Assembly: GCA_031261715.1 (NCBI GenBank)
Contig: JAISJB010000001.1
Span: forward strand, 124,001 to 188,000
Direction of reading: 5' to 3'
DNA length: 64,000 nucleotides
Source: Endomicrobium sp.
GTDB lineage: Bacteria > Elusimicrobiota > Endomicrobiia > Endomicrobiales > Endomicrobiaceae
Part shown: in pieces, positions 1-7,598 of the stretch
Layout: each line of letters opens with the position of its first letter
How positions within the stretch are numbered: the first letter of the stretch is position 1
Translations under genes and position numbers: made by a program
Notes under the pieces: model-generated
The model's database searches: none
What the model was told of the DNA's origin: nothing
The model's input: only the letters and a program-made list of their open reading frames with translations

Positions 1-427
1 AACCAATTTTAGTACTAGCATCAAGAATTAAAATTCCATGTGATTTATTTACATCTAAACCAAGTTCGTATTTAGAACATATCATTCCTTCAGACAGTAT
101 TCCTCTAATGACAATTGGTTTTACCTTCATTTTATTAACGATAGCCCCTATTTTAGCCAAAGGAACAATTTGACCAATCTTAATATTATTGGCTCCACAG
201 ATTATTGAATAATCTTTGAGTCCATCACTTAATTTACATAATGATAATCTGTCAGCATTTGGGTGTTTGCTAATATTTACAATTTCAGCAGTTACAATAT
301 TAGTATAATTATTATTTATTGACATAAATGTAGCTTCTAACCCAATAGAACTCATTAGTGCAACTAACTTATCAGGATTTATATTAAAATCAATAAATTT
401 TTTTAGAAAGTTATAAGATATTTTCAT
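1..427 (-). CDS. pheT: Phenylalanine-tRNA ligase beta subunit, N-terminal part (runs off the window)
   Basis: This is the first ~142 codons of the beta subunit of phenylalanyl-tRNA synthetase, which works with PheS as an (alpha-beta)2 enzyme charging tRNA-Phe. Translation from the ATG at 425-427 begins MKISYNFLKKFIDF, the usual PheT opening. From about residue 40 it shows the EMAP-like tRNA-binding (OB-fold) domain, with HPNADRLSLCKL and the ICGANN motif. The C-terminal catalytic-like and B5 domains lie outside the window. It starts about 10 nt after the pheS stop, so the two are almost certainly co-transcribed. No defect is seen in the visible part. Confidence 0.93.
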   Translation of the reverse strand, partial: MKISYNFLKKFIDFNINPDKLVALMSSIGLEATFMSINNNYTNIVTAEIVNISKHPNADRLSLCKLSDGLKDYSIICGANNIKIGQIVPLAKIGAIVNKMKVKPIVIRGILSEGMICSKYELGLDVNKSHGILILDASTKIG

Positions 428-437
428 AAACTATATT

Positions 438-1481
438 TTAAAATTGTTGTAAAAATGCTAAATCATTTGCATAAAATAAACGTATATCATCTATTTGGTA
501 CTTTATCATTGCTATTCTTTCAATACCTATACCAAAAGCATACCCTTTATACTTGTATGTATCATAATTAACAGATTTAAATACATTTGGATGTACCATA
601 CCACAACCTAAAATTTCAATCCATCCTGAATTACTGCATACACTACAACATTTAGTATTGTCACAAAAATAACATTGAATATCAACTTCAGCTGATGGTT
701 CTGTAAATTGAAAATATGACGGTCTAAAACGAATCTTTAAGTCACGTTCAAAAAACTTATGAACAAAATATTTAATAATAGTTTTAAGATCTACAAATGT
801 CACATATTTATTTACTACAAGCCCTTCAATTTGATGAAAAGTTGATGAATGAGAGGTATTTTGGGTTTCATTCCTATAAACTCTACCAGGAACAATAATT
901 TGTATTGGAGGTGACTGTTCTTCCATAACATGTATCTGAGCTGCTGATGTATGAGTTCGGAGAAGTTTTGTTTTCATTTCATCTATATAAAATGTATCTT
1001 GTATATCTCTTGCTGGATGATATTGTGGAATATTTAAAGCTTCAAAGTTGTACCAATCATTTTCTATATCATTTCCCTCAAAAATAGAAAACCCTAACAA
1101 TTTAAAAATAGTAATAATATCTTCCATAGTACTTATAATAGGATGAAAACTTCCTCTTGAAAATGGGAAATATAAAGATGTAGTTGAACAATCAATTTGT
1201 TTAGTATTGTATTTATTGTTAACATTATTTAATAAAATTTCTTGTCTTTTACTTATGATTACATTTTTTATGTGATTTTTAGCTTGATTTGCTGTTAAAG
1301 CTATTTCTTTTCTTTGATCAATTGGATACTTGACTAATGCCCGTATAATTTTAGATAATTTGCTTTTTTTACCAAGATATTCACTTGAAATTTTATTAAG
1401 TAATGTTATATTTTGACTATTTTCTATTTTTGTATAAGCTTCTGAAATTATTTGCTCAATCTCTATAATATCATTCTTCAT
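438..1481 (-). CDS. pheS: Phenylalanine-tRNA ligase alpha subunit
   Basis: Catalytic alpha subunit of phenylalanyl-tRNA synthetase, a class II enzyme attaching Phe to tRNA-Phe. The 347 residues match the usual bacterial length. An N-terminal coiled-coil region (about residues 1-95) is followed by the class II core: HPARDIQDTFY (motif 1/2 region), the Arg of PGRVYRNE, the FHQIEG motif, and motif 3 near the C-terminus, GIGIERIAM. A CxxC-type cluster (CYFCDNTKCC) sits near residue 265. It is followed directly by pheT and preceded by rplT, in the frequent infC-rpmI-rplT-pheS-pheT order. Confidence 0.97.
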   Translation of the reverse strand: MKNDIIEIEQIISEAYTKIENSQNITLLNKISSEYLGKKSKLSKIIRALVKYPIDQRKEIALTANQAKNHIKNVIISKRQEILLNNVNNKYNTKQIDCSTTSLYFPFSRGSFHPIISTMEDIITIFKLLGFSIFEGNDIENDWYNFEALNIPQYHPARDIQDTFYIDEMKTKLLRTHTSAAQIHVMEEQSPPIQIIVPGRVYRNETQNTSHSSTFHQIEGLVVNKYVTFVDLKTIIKYFVHKFFERDLKIRFRPSYFQFTEPSAEVDIQCYFCDNTKCCSVCSNSGWIEILGCGMVHPNVFKSVNYDTYKYKGYAFGIGIERIAMIKYQIDDIRLFYANDLAFLQQF

Positions 1482-1510
1482 TAATTATATTTATTCCTCA
1501 TCATCTAACT

Positions 1511-1867
1511 TTATTGTACTATTGAGCTTTTAGAAATATTAATTAATTGTTTAAAAGTAGTATTATCTAATACTGCAATGTCTGATAATAACTTTCTATT
1601 GAGTTTAATATTAGCCACTTTAAGTCCTAAAATAAATGAACTATATGACATGTTAAATTGTCGACTTGCTGCGTTAATACGTATTATCCATAAAGTCTTA
1701 AAATTAGCTTTTCTATCCTTTCTACCTATATAGGAATAAGCAAGAGATTTTGCTACTTGTTGTTTAACGATTCTCCAACGGTTTTTTTTAGAAGCATAGG
1801 ACCCTTTAGCAAATCTAAATACTTTCTTTTTTCTTTGTCTTGTATATACAGCACTCTTTACACGCAT
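1511..1867 (-). CDS. rplT: Large ribosomal subunit protein L20
   Basis: L20 binds 23S rRNA early in 50S assembly; in many bacteria it also represses its own operon. The 118 residues have the usual length. The sequence begins MRVKSAVYTRQRKKKVF and contains the conserved KGSY and WIIRINAA segments that bind rRNA. It lies between rpmI (about 50 nt upstream) and pheS (29 nt downstream), so it belongs to the infC-rpmI-rplT operon. I looked for the classical L20 repressor pseudoknot upstream of rpmI and cannot recognise one by eye. Confidence 0.97.
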   Translation of the reverse strand: MRVKSAVYTRQRKKKVFRFAKGSYASKKNRWRIVKQQVAKSLAYSYIGRKDRKANFKTLWIIRINAASRQFNMSYSSFILGLKVANIKLNRKLLSDIAVLDNTTFKQLINISKSSIVQ

Positions 1868-1917
1868 TATTTTATAAAACTCCTTAAATCAAAAAAAAAG
1901 AATAATAAGATAAAACT

Positions 1918-2124
1918 TTAGAATTTATATGGCATCATAACTTTTATTGCTTTTGTATTTGATTTTGATAATATAATAGATTTTCTAGAAATTCTGTTTT
2001 GATTACCTGAATCTCCTGTTAACAGATGTCTTTGCCCAGCTTTTTTACACTTAACTTTTTTATTATGAGTAATTTTAAAACGTTTTTTTGCACCACTATG
2101 AGTTTTCATCTTCATATTAGACAT
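1918..2124 (-). CDS. rpmI: Large ribosomal subunit protein L35
   Basis: Small basic protein of the 50S subunit. The 68 residues start with MSNMKMKTHSGAKKRFK, which contains the family signature MKTHSGAKKRF. This is followed by a Lys/Arg-rich segment and RHLL, also typical. The true start could be the Met at codon 4 or 6; the M1 ATG is preceded by a purine-rich AAGGGAAAAAA that can act as a ribosome binding site. It lies 32 nt downstream of infC. Confidence 0.95.
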   Translation of the reverse strand: MSNMKMKTHSGAKKRFKITHNKKVKCKKAGQRHLLTGDSGNQNRISRKSIILSKSNTKAIKVMMPYKF

Positions 2125-2156
2125 TTATTTTTTTCCCTTAGAAATTTATTGAGACT

Positions 2157-2693
2157 CTAAATATTTTTTTGTATATCTTTTTTAGGAGTTAACACCATAA
2201 ACATTCTGTTTCCTAGAACTGAAATTTTTGGTTCAAACGTTAATATATACTCAGCAACAGATGATTTAATTTTATTTAGTACTGCACTTCCTAAATCTTT
2301 ATGTTGAACTTCACGTCCTGAAAACATCATTGATACTTGAACTTTATTCCCATGTGCAAGAAACAAAATTATACGTTTAATTTTTATTTCTAAATCAGCT
2401 ACTCCTATTCTTGGTCTTAATCTAATCTCTTTTAATTGAACAACTTTTTGTTTTTTTTTACCTTCTTTAACCTTTCTTTCCATCTTATATTTAAACTTTG
2501 AAAAATCAACAATTTTACAAACAGATAAATCACCTTGTGAAGACACTTCAACTAAGTCTAAACCACTTTCCTTAGCTTTTGCTAAAGCTTCGTTATAATT
2601 AACTATTCCTAACATATTGCCATTAGCATCAATTAATCTTATCTTAGAAGCTTTTATAAATTGATTTATAAAAAACCTTTTCTTGTTTACAAT
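2157..2693 (-). CDS. infC: Translation initiation factor IF-3, probable non-AUG (ATT) start
   Basis: IF-3 controls start-codon selection and keeps the 30S subunit free. From the first in-frame ATG (2615) only 152 residues are made, beginning at LGIVNYNEAL, which is well inside the family's N-domain. Reading upstream in the same frame gives FFINQFIKASKIRLIDANGN, which matches the conserved IF-3 start (INxxIRaxxVRLID). The open frame reaches a TAG at 2702-2700 and contains no ATG, GTG or TTG codon. An ATT at 2693-2691 just after GGGAGGA gives 178 residues, the family's normal size; an ATA at 2669 after AAAAGG is the alternative. An AUU start is known for infC in Escherichia coli and other bacteria, where it allows IF-3 to autoregulate. 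The exact codon is uncertain; the extension itself is clear. The C-domain (GREVQHKDLG) is intact. Confidence 0.85.
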   Translation of the reverse strand: MVNKKRFFINQFIKASKIRLIDANGNMLGIVNYNEALAKAKESGLDLVEVSSQGDLSVCKIVDFSKFKYKMERKVKEGKKKQKVVQLKEIRLRPRIGVADLEIKIKRIILFLAHGNKVQVSMMFSGREVQHKDLGSAVLNKIKSSVAEYILTFEPKISVLGNRMFMVLTPKKDIQKNI

Positions 2694-2715
2694 TCCTCCC
2701 TAGACTAAAAAAATA

Positions 2716-2787
2716 TGGGCAGTGCAGGATTTGAACCTGCGACCCTTTCCTTGTAGGGGAAACACTCTCCCACTGAGCTAACTGCCC
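2716..2787 (-). tRNA. tRNA-Val (anticodon UAC)
   Basis: A full cloverleaf reads on the minus strand: acceptor GGGCAGT/ACTGCCC, D arm GCTC...GAGT, anticodon stem TTTCC/GGAAA with loop CCTACAA (anticodon TAC), T arm GCAGG-TTCAAAT-CCTGC, discriminator A. The CCA end is not encoded. It lies between obgE and infC on the same strand. The spacer of about 140 bp upstream is AT-rich without another gene. Confidence 0.97.
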
Positions 2788-2924
2788 AAAGTCAATTTAA
2801 ACTATATTTTAACATAATATTTCAATCTTGTTTCATACTAATTATACAATATTAGATACATTGGAAAAATATATGAGTTAATCCTAAAATAAACAAATTA
2901 TAAATATTTGTAACAAAATTTATT

Positions 2925-4169
2925 TTAATCGTCTGTAAAAGTAAATTGATAATTCCCAATTTGAATAATATCACCGTGTTTTGCTCCACTTTTTTTTAAT
3001 TCTGATTTTAAGCTTAATCTTTCAATTATGTTATCATAATAGTATTTTAATATATTGATGTTATTATGCTTTGTTATTAATGTATAAAATGGTTTAGTCT
3101 TTCTTCCTGTAACAATAAATTTTCCGTTTGCTATGTTAATTTGTAAATCAGCCTTATAAATATATTGTTTAATATTAATATTACTTTTATTGTGTATATT
3201 GTTTATTGTTTGTATTTTCTCTAAACTTTTAACTATTTCCTTAATTAAACTATTAATACCTTGATTTGTTACTGTAGAAACTTCAATTATTTTATTATAC
3301 TGTTGCTTGACTAAATATTTTTTAAACTGATTGATAAATTTATTTTGCGAGCAACATAAATCAATTTTATTTAATACTATTATAATTACTTTATCTTGTA
3401 TTTCTTTTGAGTATTGTGTTAATTCAGAGTTGATTATATTATATTTTAGATATATATTCTCATCTTTATTATAATCTATTACATATAGAAGAACTTTAGT
3501 ACGATAAATATGTTTTAAAAATTTTAACTTTCTTTCCTTCATTATAGCTGGAATATCTACAACTATAAAATTTTTAACATTATTTCTTAACACTCCTAAA
3601 TTAGGAAATAAAGTTGTAAATGGATAATCTGCTATTTTGGGTTTAGCATTAGAAATTTTGGAAAGTAGAGAAGATTTTCCAGAATTTGTTAAACCAATTA
3701 TTCCCACATCTGCTATTAAACGTAAATCAAGTTTAACTTTACTTGACTCACCTTGACTACCTCTTTCAGCAATTAGTGGATTCCTTTTATAAGTTGCATT
3801 TCCTCGACCGCCACTACCTCCCTTAGCAATTAATAGTTTCATTCCAAGTGTAGTAACATCTGCTATTAAATGTTCATTTTTCCAAATCATAGTTCCTAAA
3901 GGAACTTTAATTATTGTATCTGTTCCAGATTTCCCTGACTTATTATATTTATTTCCTTGTGTTCCATTTTCTGCAATAAATTGTAAATTTTGTGTAAGTT
4001 TTGATAATGTATTATTGCAAAGATCACTTTCGAAATAAATATCTCCACCTCTACCTCCATGTCCTCCAGTAGGTTCTTTATGAGTACTATATTTCTGTTT
4101 ATCAAAATATAATCCTCCACTTCCACCATTGCCAGCTTTAAGATAAATAATGACTTCATCTATAAACAT
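2925..4169 (-). CDS. obgE: Obg-family GTPase (ribosome assembly/stress), altered switch II
   Basis: GTPase associated with 50S maturation and the stringent response. I place the start at the internal ATG at 4169 (MFIDEVIIYLKAG), the family's normal opening. The longer open frame to 4277 overlaps rpmA and adds an unrelated hydrophobic stretch. Domains: glycine-rich Obg fold (about 1-157; GNGGSGG, GGHGGRGGD), G domain with P-loop GLTNSGKSS, switch I YPFTTL, NKID, and a C-terminal OCT domain ending near IGNYQFTF. The oddity is G3/switch II: the usual DIPG followed by a GlxEGAxxGxGLG loop is replaced by DIPAIMKERKLKFLKH, so the motif glycine is alanine and about six residues are missing. Function may be weakened or altered. 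It is cotranscribed with rpmA and rplU, a conserved trio. Confidence 0.95.
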   Translation of the reverse strand: MFIDEVIIYLKAGNGGSGGLYFDKQKYSTHKEPTGGHGGRGGDIYFESDLCNNTLSKLTQNLQFIAENGTQGNKYNKSGKSGTDTIIKVPLGTMIWKNEHLIADVTTLGMKLLIAKGGSGGRGNATYKRNPLIAERGSQGESSKVKLDLRLIADVGIIGLTNSGKSSLLSKISNAKPKIADYPFTTLFPNLGVLRNNVKNFIVVDIPAIMKERKLKFLKHIYRTKVLLYVIDYNKDENIYLKYNIINSELTQYSKEIQDKVIIIVLNKIDLCCSQNKFINQFKKYLVKQQYNKIIEVSTVTNQGINSLIKEIVKSLEKIQTINNIHNKSNINIKQYIYKADLQINIANGKFIVTGRKTKPFYTLITKHNNINILKYYYDNIIERLSLKSELKKSGAKHGDIIQIGNYQFTFTDD

Positions 4170-4176
4170 ATAAATA

Positions 4177-4425
4177 TTAAAAAACACTAATATAATGCTT
4201 ATTACGTGCTTTTCTAATAAATTGTACGGTACCAGTAATTTTAGCAAAAAGAGTATTATCTTTCCCCATTCCAACATTTTTCCCAGGATGATATTTTGTC
4301 CCTCTTTGTCGTACTATAATAGCACCTGCTACTACTTTTTGATTCCCATATATTTTAACTCCAAGTCTTTGTCCATGAGAATCACGTCCATTTGTAGATG
4401 ATCCTTGAGCTTTTACATGGGCCAC
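4177..4425 (-). CDS. rpmA: Large ribosomal subunit protein L27
   Basis: L27 reaches the peptidyl-transferase centre through its N-terminal tail. The 82 residues begin [16 protein letters not shown] and contain [11 protein letters not shown], both characteristic. There is no Firmicutes-type N-terminal extension ending in a Prp cleavage site, which is useful taxonomically. The histidine after MA is kept. It sits between rplU and obgE with short spacers, in the standard order. Confidence 0.97.
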   Translation of the reverse strand: MAHVKAQGSSTNGRDSHGQRLGVKIYGNQKVVAGAIIVRQRGTKYHPGKNVGMGKDNTLFAKITGTVQFIRKARNKHYISVF

Positions 4426-4471
4426 TTGTATTTCAACCTCCTTTTGATTATATTTACATACTATACTAAAG

Positions 4472-4795
4472 TTATTTATTTAAATTAATGCTAAGTACTT
4501 TTAGCTCTATTAAATGTTGTCTATGTCCTTGAAGTTTCTTATATCCTTTTTTAGGTTTCTTTTTAAATATTATAAGTTTTGACCCCTTTTTTTTAGATAC
4601 TAAAATAGTTGTAACAGTCGCTCCTTTTACTATTGGTCTTCCAATAATACTTTCTTTGTTATCATTTACTAATAAAAGCACTTTATCTATAAGTATATTT
4701 TGTCCAATTCTAACATCAGTATTTTGCTCTACTATAAAGTTACTTCCTTCTTCAACTTTATACTGTTTCCCTCCAGTTTCAATAACTGCATACAT
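4472..4795 (-). CDS. rplU: Large ribosomal subunit protein L21
   Basis: Structural 50S protein. The 107 residues start [17 protein letters not shown], the family hallmark, and end with [12 protein letters not shown], the 23S rRNA-binding part. It is the first gene of the rplU-rpmA-obgE unit and is divergent from the aminotransferase gene. A GGAGGGGTATGTCAA leader provides a strong ribosome binding site before the ATG at 4795. Confidence 0.97.
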   Translation of the reverse strand: MYAVIETGGKQYKVEEGSNFIVEQNTDVRIGQNILIDKVLLLVNDNKESIIGRPIVKGATVTTILVSKKKGSKLIIFKKKPKKGYKKLQGHRQHLIELKVLSINLNK

Positions 4796-4825
4796 TTGAC
4801 ATACCCCTCCAATAATACTTATAAT
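4796..4825 (+). promoter_or_regulatory. Sigma-70-type promoter for the aminotransferase unit
   Basis: TTGACA (4796-4801), an 18-nt spacer and TATAAT (4820-4825) match both hexamers of the sigma-70 consensus. The transcription start would be near 4832, about 45 nt before the aminotransferase ATG at 4878. The -35 element touches the first codon of the divergent rplU, so the two units probably affect each other. Confidence 0.75.
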
Positions 4826-4854
4826 AGCTTACAAAAGGTTTATTTATTTGTCAA
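4826..4854 (-). promoter_or_regulatory. Possible promoter for rplU-rpmA-obgE
   Basis: On the minus strand TTGACA (4854-4849), a 17-nt spacer and a weak -10 TAAGCT (4831-4826) face rplU. It abuts, back to back, the opposing promoter for the aminotransferase. The -10 is poor, so the exact site is uncertain. Confidence 0.4.
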
Positions 4855-4877
4855 AATATATGAGGGAGGTATCATTT

Positions 4878-6071
4878 ATGCAAATATCTGATAAATTATT
4901 AGCAGTGAAACCTTCTGCAACATTGTACATTGATGCTAAAGTTAAGATTCTTAAGCAACAAGGAATAGATGTTATTAATTTTGGTGTAGGAGAACCTGAT
5001 TTTGACACACCTATTAATATTAAAGAAGCAGCTATTAAAGCAATTAAAGATGGTTTTACAAAGTATTGTCCTGTAGCAGGTACACTTGAATTAAAAGAAG
5101 CTATAATAAATAAACTATATAAAGATAATAATATTGCATACAAACTAGATGAAATTATAGTGTCTAATGGAGCAAAACATTCCTTATATAATGCATTACA
5201 ATCTATTCTTAATAATGGGGATGAAGTCATAATACCTGCTCCATATTGGGTTTCATACACAGATATGGTATTTTTAGCTGGCGGAATACCTGTCATTGTA
5301 AATACAAGTGATAACAATTCTTTTAAAATAACTCCAACATTGTTGACACAAGCTTGTACTAAAAAAACAAAAGTCCTTATAATTAATGCTCCATCGAATC
5401 CTACCGGTGTTATGTATACTATTGATGAACTTAAAGAAATAATGGAAATATGTAGACAGTATAATATTTTTGTGATTACAGATGATATATATGAAAAATT
5501 TGTTTACAATAATCGTTCCTTTGTATCAATAGCAAGTGTTTTTCCGAAAGATGAAATAAAAGAGCGTGTATTGATAATAAATGGTGTTTCAAAAGCTTAT
5601 GCTATGACAGGATGGAGAATAGGATATGCTGCTGGTCATAATAAAATTATAGCGGCAATGTCTACATTGCAAAGTCAATCTACTTCTAATGCTTCTTCTA
5701 TTTCTATGAAAGCTGCTGTTGAAGCTTTAAATGGAACACAAGAATATTTGCTTTACATGAAGCAAATATTTGAAGAACGAAGAAATTATATAGTAGAGAA
5801 TTTAAATACGATACAAGGTATAACTTGTAAAAAGCCACACGGGTCTTTTTATGTATTTCCTAATATTAGTAATATTATAGGTAAAACTTTACATGGTGGA
5901 AAAGTTATCAATAGTGATATAGATTTTGCTAATTATCTGTTAGATAAAGCTAGAGTTGCAGTTGTTCCAGGGTCAGCGTTTGGATGTGAAGATTATATTA
6001 GGATTTCTTATGCAACTTCAATGTCTAATATAAAAGATGGATTGAATAGATTAAAAAGTTTATTATTATAA
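4878..6071 (+). CDS. aspC: Pyridoxal-phosphate aspartate-type aminotransferase
   Basis: Fold-type I aminotransferase, class I. It transfers amino groups between aspartate (or another amino acid) and 2-oxoglutarate. I choose the ATG at 4878 (MQISDKLLAV, 397 aa) because AGGGAGG sits 8 nt before it; an ATG at 4848 lacks such a site. Seen: INFGVGEPDFDTP, the NAPSNPTG motif, DDIYEKF with the cofactor Asp/Tyr, the Schiff-base Lys in NGVSKAYAMTGWRIGY, and the substrate-carboxylate Arg in YIRISYA. This is the AspB/AspC-Igamma type common in bacteria outside the enterics. Exact substrate range cannot be told from sequence. Two tRNAs follow on the same strand. Confidence 0.9.
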   Translation: MQISDKLLAVKPSATLYIDAKVKILKQQGIDVINFGVGEPDFDTPINIKEAAIKAIKDGFTKYCPVAGTLELKEAIINKLYKDNNIAYKLDEIIVSNGAKHSLYNALQSILNNGDEVIIPAPYWVSYTDMVFLAGGIPVIVNTSDNNSFKITPTLLTQACTKKTKVLIINAPSNPTGVMYTIDELKEIMEICRQYNIFVITDDIYEKFVYNNRSFVSIASVFPKDEIKERVLIINGVSKAYAMTGWRIGYAAGHNKIIAAMSTLQSQSTSNASSISMKAAVEALNGTQEYLLYMKQIFEERRNYIVENLNTIQGITCKKPHGSFYVFPNISNIIGKTLHGGKVINSDIDFANYLLDKARVAVVPGSAFGCEDYIRISYATSMSNIKDGLNRLKSLLL

Positions 6072-6101
6072 ATCAATACAATATTAAGAGTTAAAGTATA
6101 T

Positions 6102-6175
6102 GTCCCTGTAGCTCAATTGGATAGAGCAACTGCCTTCTAAGCAGTAGGTTGTGTGTTCAAATCACGCCGGGGACG
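6102..6175 (+). tRNA. tRNA-Arg (anticodon UCU)
   Basis: Acceptor GTCCCTG pairs with CGGGGAC; D arm GCTC...GAGC; anticodon stem ACTGC/GCAGT with loop CTTCTAA (anticodon TCT, reading AGA/AGG, the preferred Arg codons in AT-rich genomes); T arm GTGTG-TTCAAAT-CACGC. Discriminator G, no encoded CCA. It follows the aminotransferase by 30 nt. Confidence 0.97.
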
Positions 6176-6191
6176 TATTCAATTTTTTTCT

Positions 6192-6265
6192 GGTGGCTAT
6201 AGCTCAATTGGTAGAGCGTCGGTTTGTGGAGCCGAAGTGTGCGGGTTCAAATCCCGTTAGCCACC
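6192..6265 (+). tRNA. tRNA-His (anticodon GUG)
   Basis: Acceptor GTGGCTA/TAGCCAC preceded by the extra G(-1) at 6192, paired with C73, the identity mark of tRNA-His. Anticodon stem TCGGT/GCCGA with loop TTGTGGA (anticodon GTG); T arm GCGGG-TTCAAAT-CCCGT. CCA is not encoded. It lies 16 nt after tRNA-Arg and is likely processed from the same transcript. Confidence 0.97.
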
Positions 6266-6296
6266 CAGACAAATAATATAAATAAGAGATAAGATT

Positions 6297-6749
6297 GTGT
6301 ATAAGCAAACCAATATTTCTTGCGGAGCAGTAATATGTAACAGTAGTAATAAGAAAAAATTAAAATTCTTATTAGTAAAATCTAGACGTAATAACAAATG
6401 GGGATTTCCAAAAGGGCACAAACAACTTGGCGAGACTGATCTTGTAACGGCTACTCGTGAAGTTTATGAAGAAACTGGTTTAAAAAAAATAAAATTTTAT
6501 AAATATTTCAAGCAACAAGAAAAATATATAATTATAGATAATGAAGATAATATAATGAAAAAATGCAATATATATTTTATTGCATTAACATTAGTACAAA
6601 ATGTTAAACCCATTGACAAATGTGAAGTATTGAAGTTAAAATGGTTTACAGTAGTTGAAGCAAATAAAATTCTGTATTTTAAAAGTCAGAAAGATATTTT
6701 GCAAAAGGCGTACAATTTTATAATAAAAGGATGGTTTAAAGATGAGTAA
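6297..6749 (+). CDS. NUDIX hydrolase, probable diadenosine-tetraphosphatase type
   Basis: Hydrolase cleaving nucleoside-diphosphate-X compounds; the family includes Ap4A hydrolases. The NUDIX box is complete: GHKQLGE, then about seven residues, then REVYEETGL (residues ~42-64). A preceding KWGFPKG, as in asymmetrical Ap4A hydrolases, points to that subgroup. 150 aa, with GTG (6297) as the only reasonable start before ISCGAVIC; a purine-rich AAGAGATAAG lies upstream. It overlaps the next gene by 8 nt, so the two are co-translated. Substrate is inferred. Confidence 0.85.
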   Translation: MYKQTNISCGAVICNSSNKKKLKFLLVKSRRNNKWGFPKGHKQLGETDLVTATREVYEETGLKKIKFYKYFKQQEKYIIIDNEDNIMKKCNIYFIALTLVQNVKPIDKCEVLKLKWFTVVEANKILYFKSQKDILQKAYNFIIKGWFKDE

Positions 6750-7461
6750 TCCATTTTTAAAGGATGATGTATTTAGAGCGCCTACATTTAACAATGAAGT
6801 TATGACAAGAACAGGAACTATAAATAAAAGTCTAATTTTATGGTTTTGTCTTATTATGGGGGCTGTGTATTCATGGACACACATTACAATAGTATCTAGC
6901 TTATTATTTCCAATATCAATATTAACTTTAATTTTAGCTACTATTATTATAATCAAAAAAAAGCATTCTGGATTGTTAGCACCATTTTATGCATTATCTG
7001 AAGGATTGATGCTTGGTGTCATTTCTTTTTATTTTGATAATAATACTGGTATAGTTCTTAATGCAATTCTATTAACATTATGTGTTTTACTTTGTATGTT
7101 ATCATGTTATAAATTAGGACTACTTAAGGCTACTACAAGATTTAAAAAAGTTATAATACTTTCAACCTTTTCTATAACACTTGTTTATTTTGTAGATTTT
7201 GTTTTGAATATTTTTGGCATTAGAAACATTTCATATATACATAGTGCTTCTAATTTAGGTATACTAGCTAGCTTAATAATAGTAGTTATTGCTGCTTTTA
7301 ATCTAATTATAGATTTTGATTTAATAGAAAATGGAGTTCTTAACAAAGTTCCAAAACATATGGAATGGTATAGTTCTTTTGCGCTTATGACAACTGTTAT
7401 CTGGTTGTACTTAGAAATATTAAAACTATTCTTTAAAATTCGTAATACAGATAGTAAATAA
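6742..7461 (+). CDS. YccA/Bax-inhibitor-1-like integral membrane protein
   Basis: 239-residue polytopic membrane protein with about seven hydrophobic segments after a short soluble N-terminus (MSNPFLKDDVF). The opening 'NP-L---F' followed by MTRTGTINKSLIL, and the APFYALSEGLMLG segment, resemble the bacterial Bax inhibitor-1/YccA family (BaxI_1-type, COG4760). The function of this bacterial subgroup is not established; related proteins are linked to membrane-protein quality control or ion leakage. The last conserved segment carries FNLIIDFDLIENG, with acidic residues typical of the family. Translationally coupled to the NUDIX gene. Confidence 0.8.
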   Translation: MSNPFLKDDVFRAPTFNNEVMTRTGTINKSLILWFCLIMGAVYSWTHITIVSSLLFPISILTLILATIIIIKKKHSGLLAPFYALSEGLMLGVISFYFDNNTGIVLNAILLTLCVLLCMLSCYKLGLLKATTRFKKVIILSTFSITLVYFVDFVLNIFGIRNISYIHSASNLGILASLIIVVIAAFNLIIDFDLIENGVLNKVPKHMEWYSSFALMTTVIWLYLEILKLFFKIRNTDSK

Positions 7462-7468
7462 AAACAAA

Positions 7469-7543
7469 CGGGGATGACGGGATTTGAACCCGTGGTCTCT
7501 GCCTTGACAGGGCAACGTGTTAACCAAACTACACTACATCCCC
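7469..7543 (-). tRNA. tRNA-Asp (anticodon GUC)
   Basis: Minus-strand cloverleaf: acceptor GGGGATG/CATCCCC, D arm GTGT...ACAC, anticodon stem TTGCC/GGCAG with loop CTGTCAA (anticodon GTC), T arm ACGGG-TTCAAAT-CCCGT, discriminator G. No encoded CCA. Its 3' end lies 7 bp from the stop of the converging membrane-protein gene. Confidence 0.97.
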
Positions 7544-7598
7544 AACTATTATGCAAATTATAATAATAAAATAATCTATAAAAAGCAAATAGATAGTA

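Noticed and set aside
4170-4277. N-terminal extension of ObgE to 4277
   Set aside because: Overlaps rpmA by about 100 nt and adds 36 unrelated hydrophobic residues before the conserved start MFIDEV.
4844-5317. 157-codon minus-strand open frame opposite the aminotransferase
   Set aside because: Antisense shadow; the plus-strand protein has all active-site motifs.
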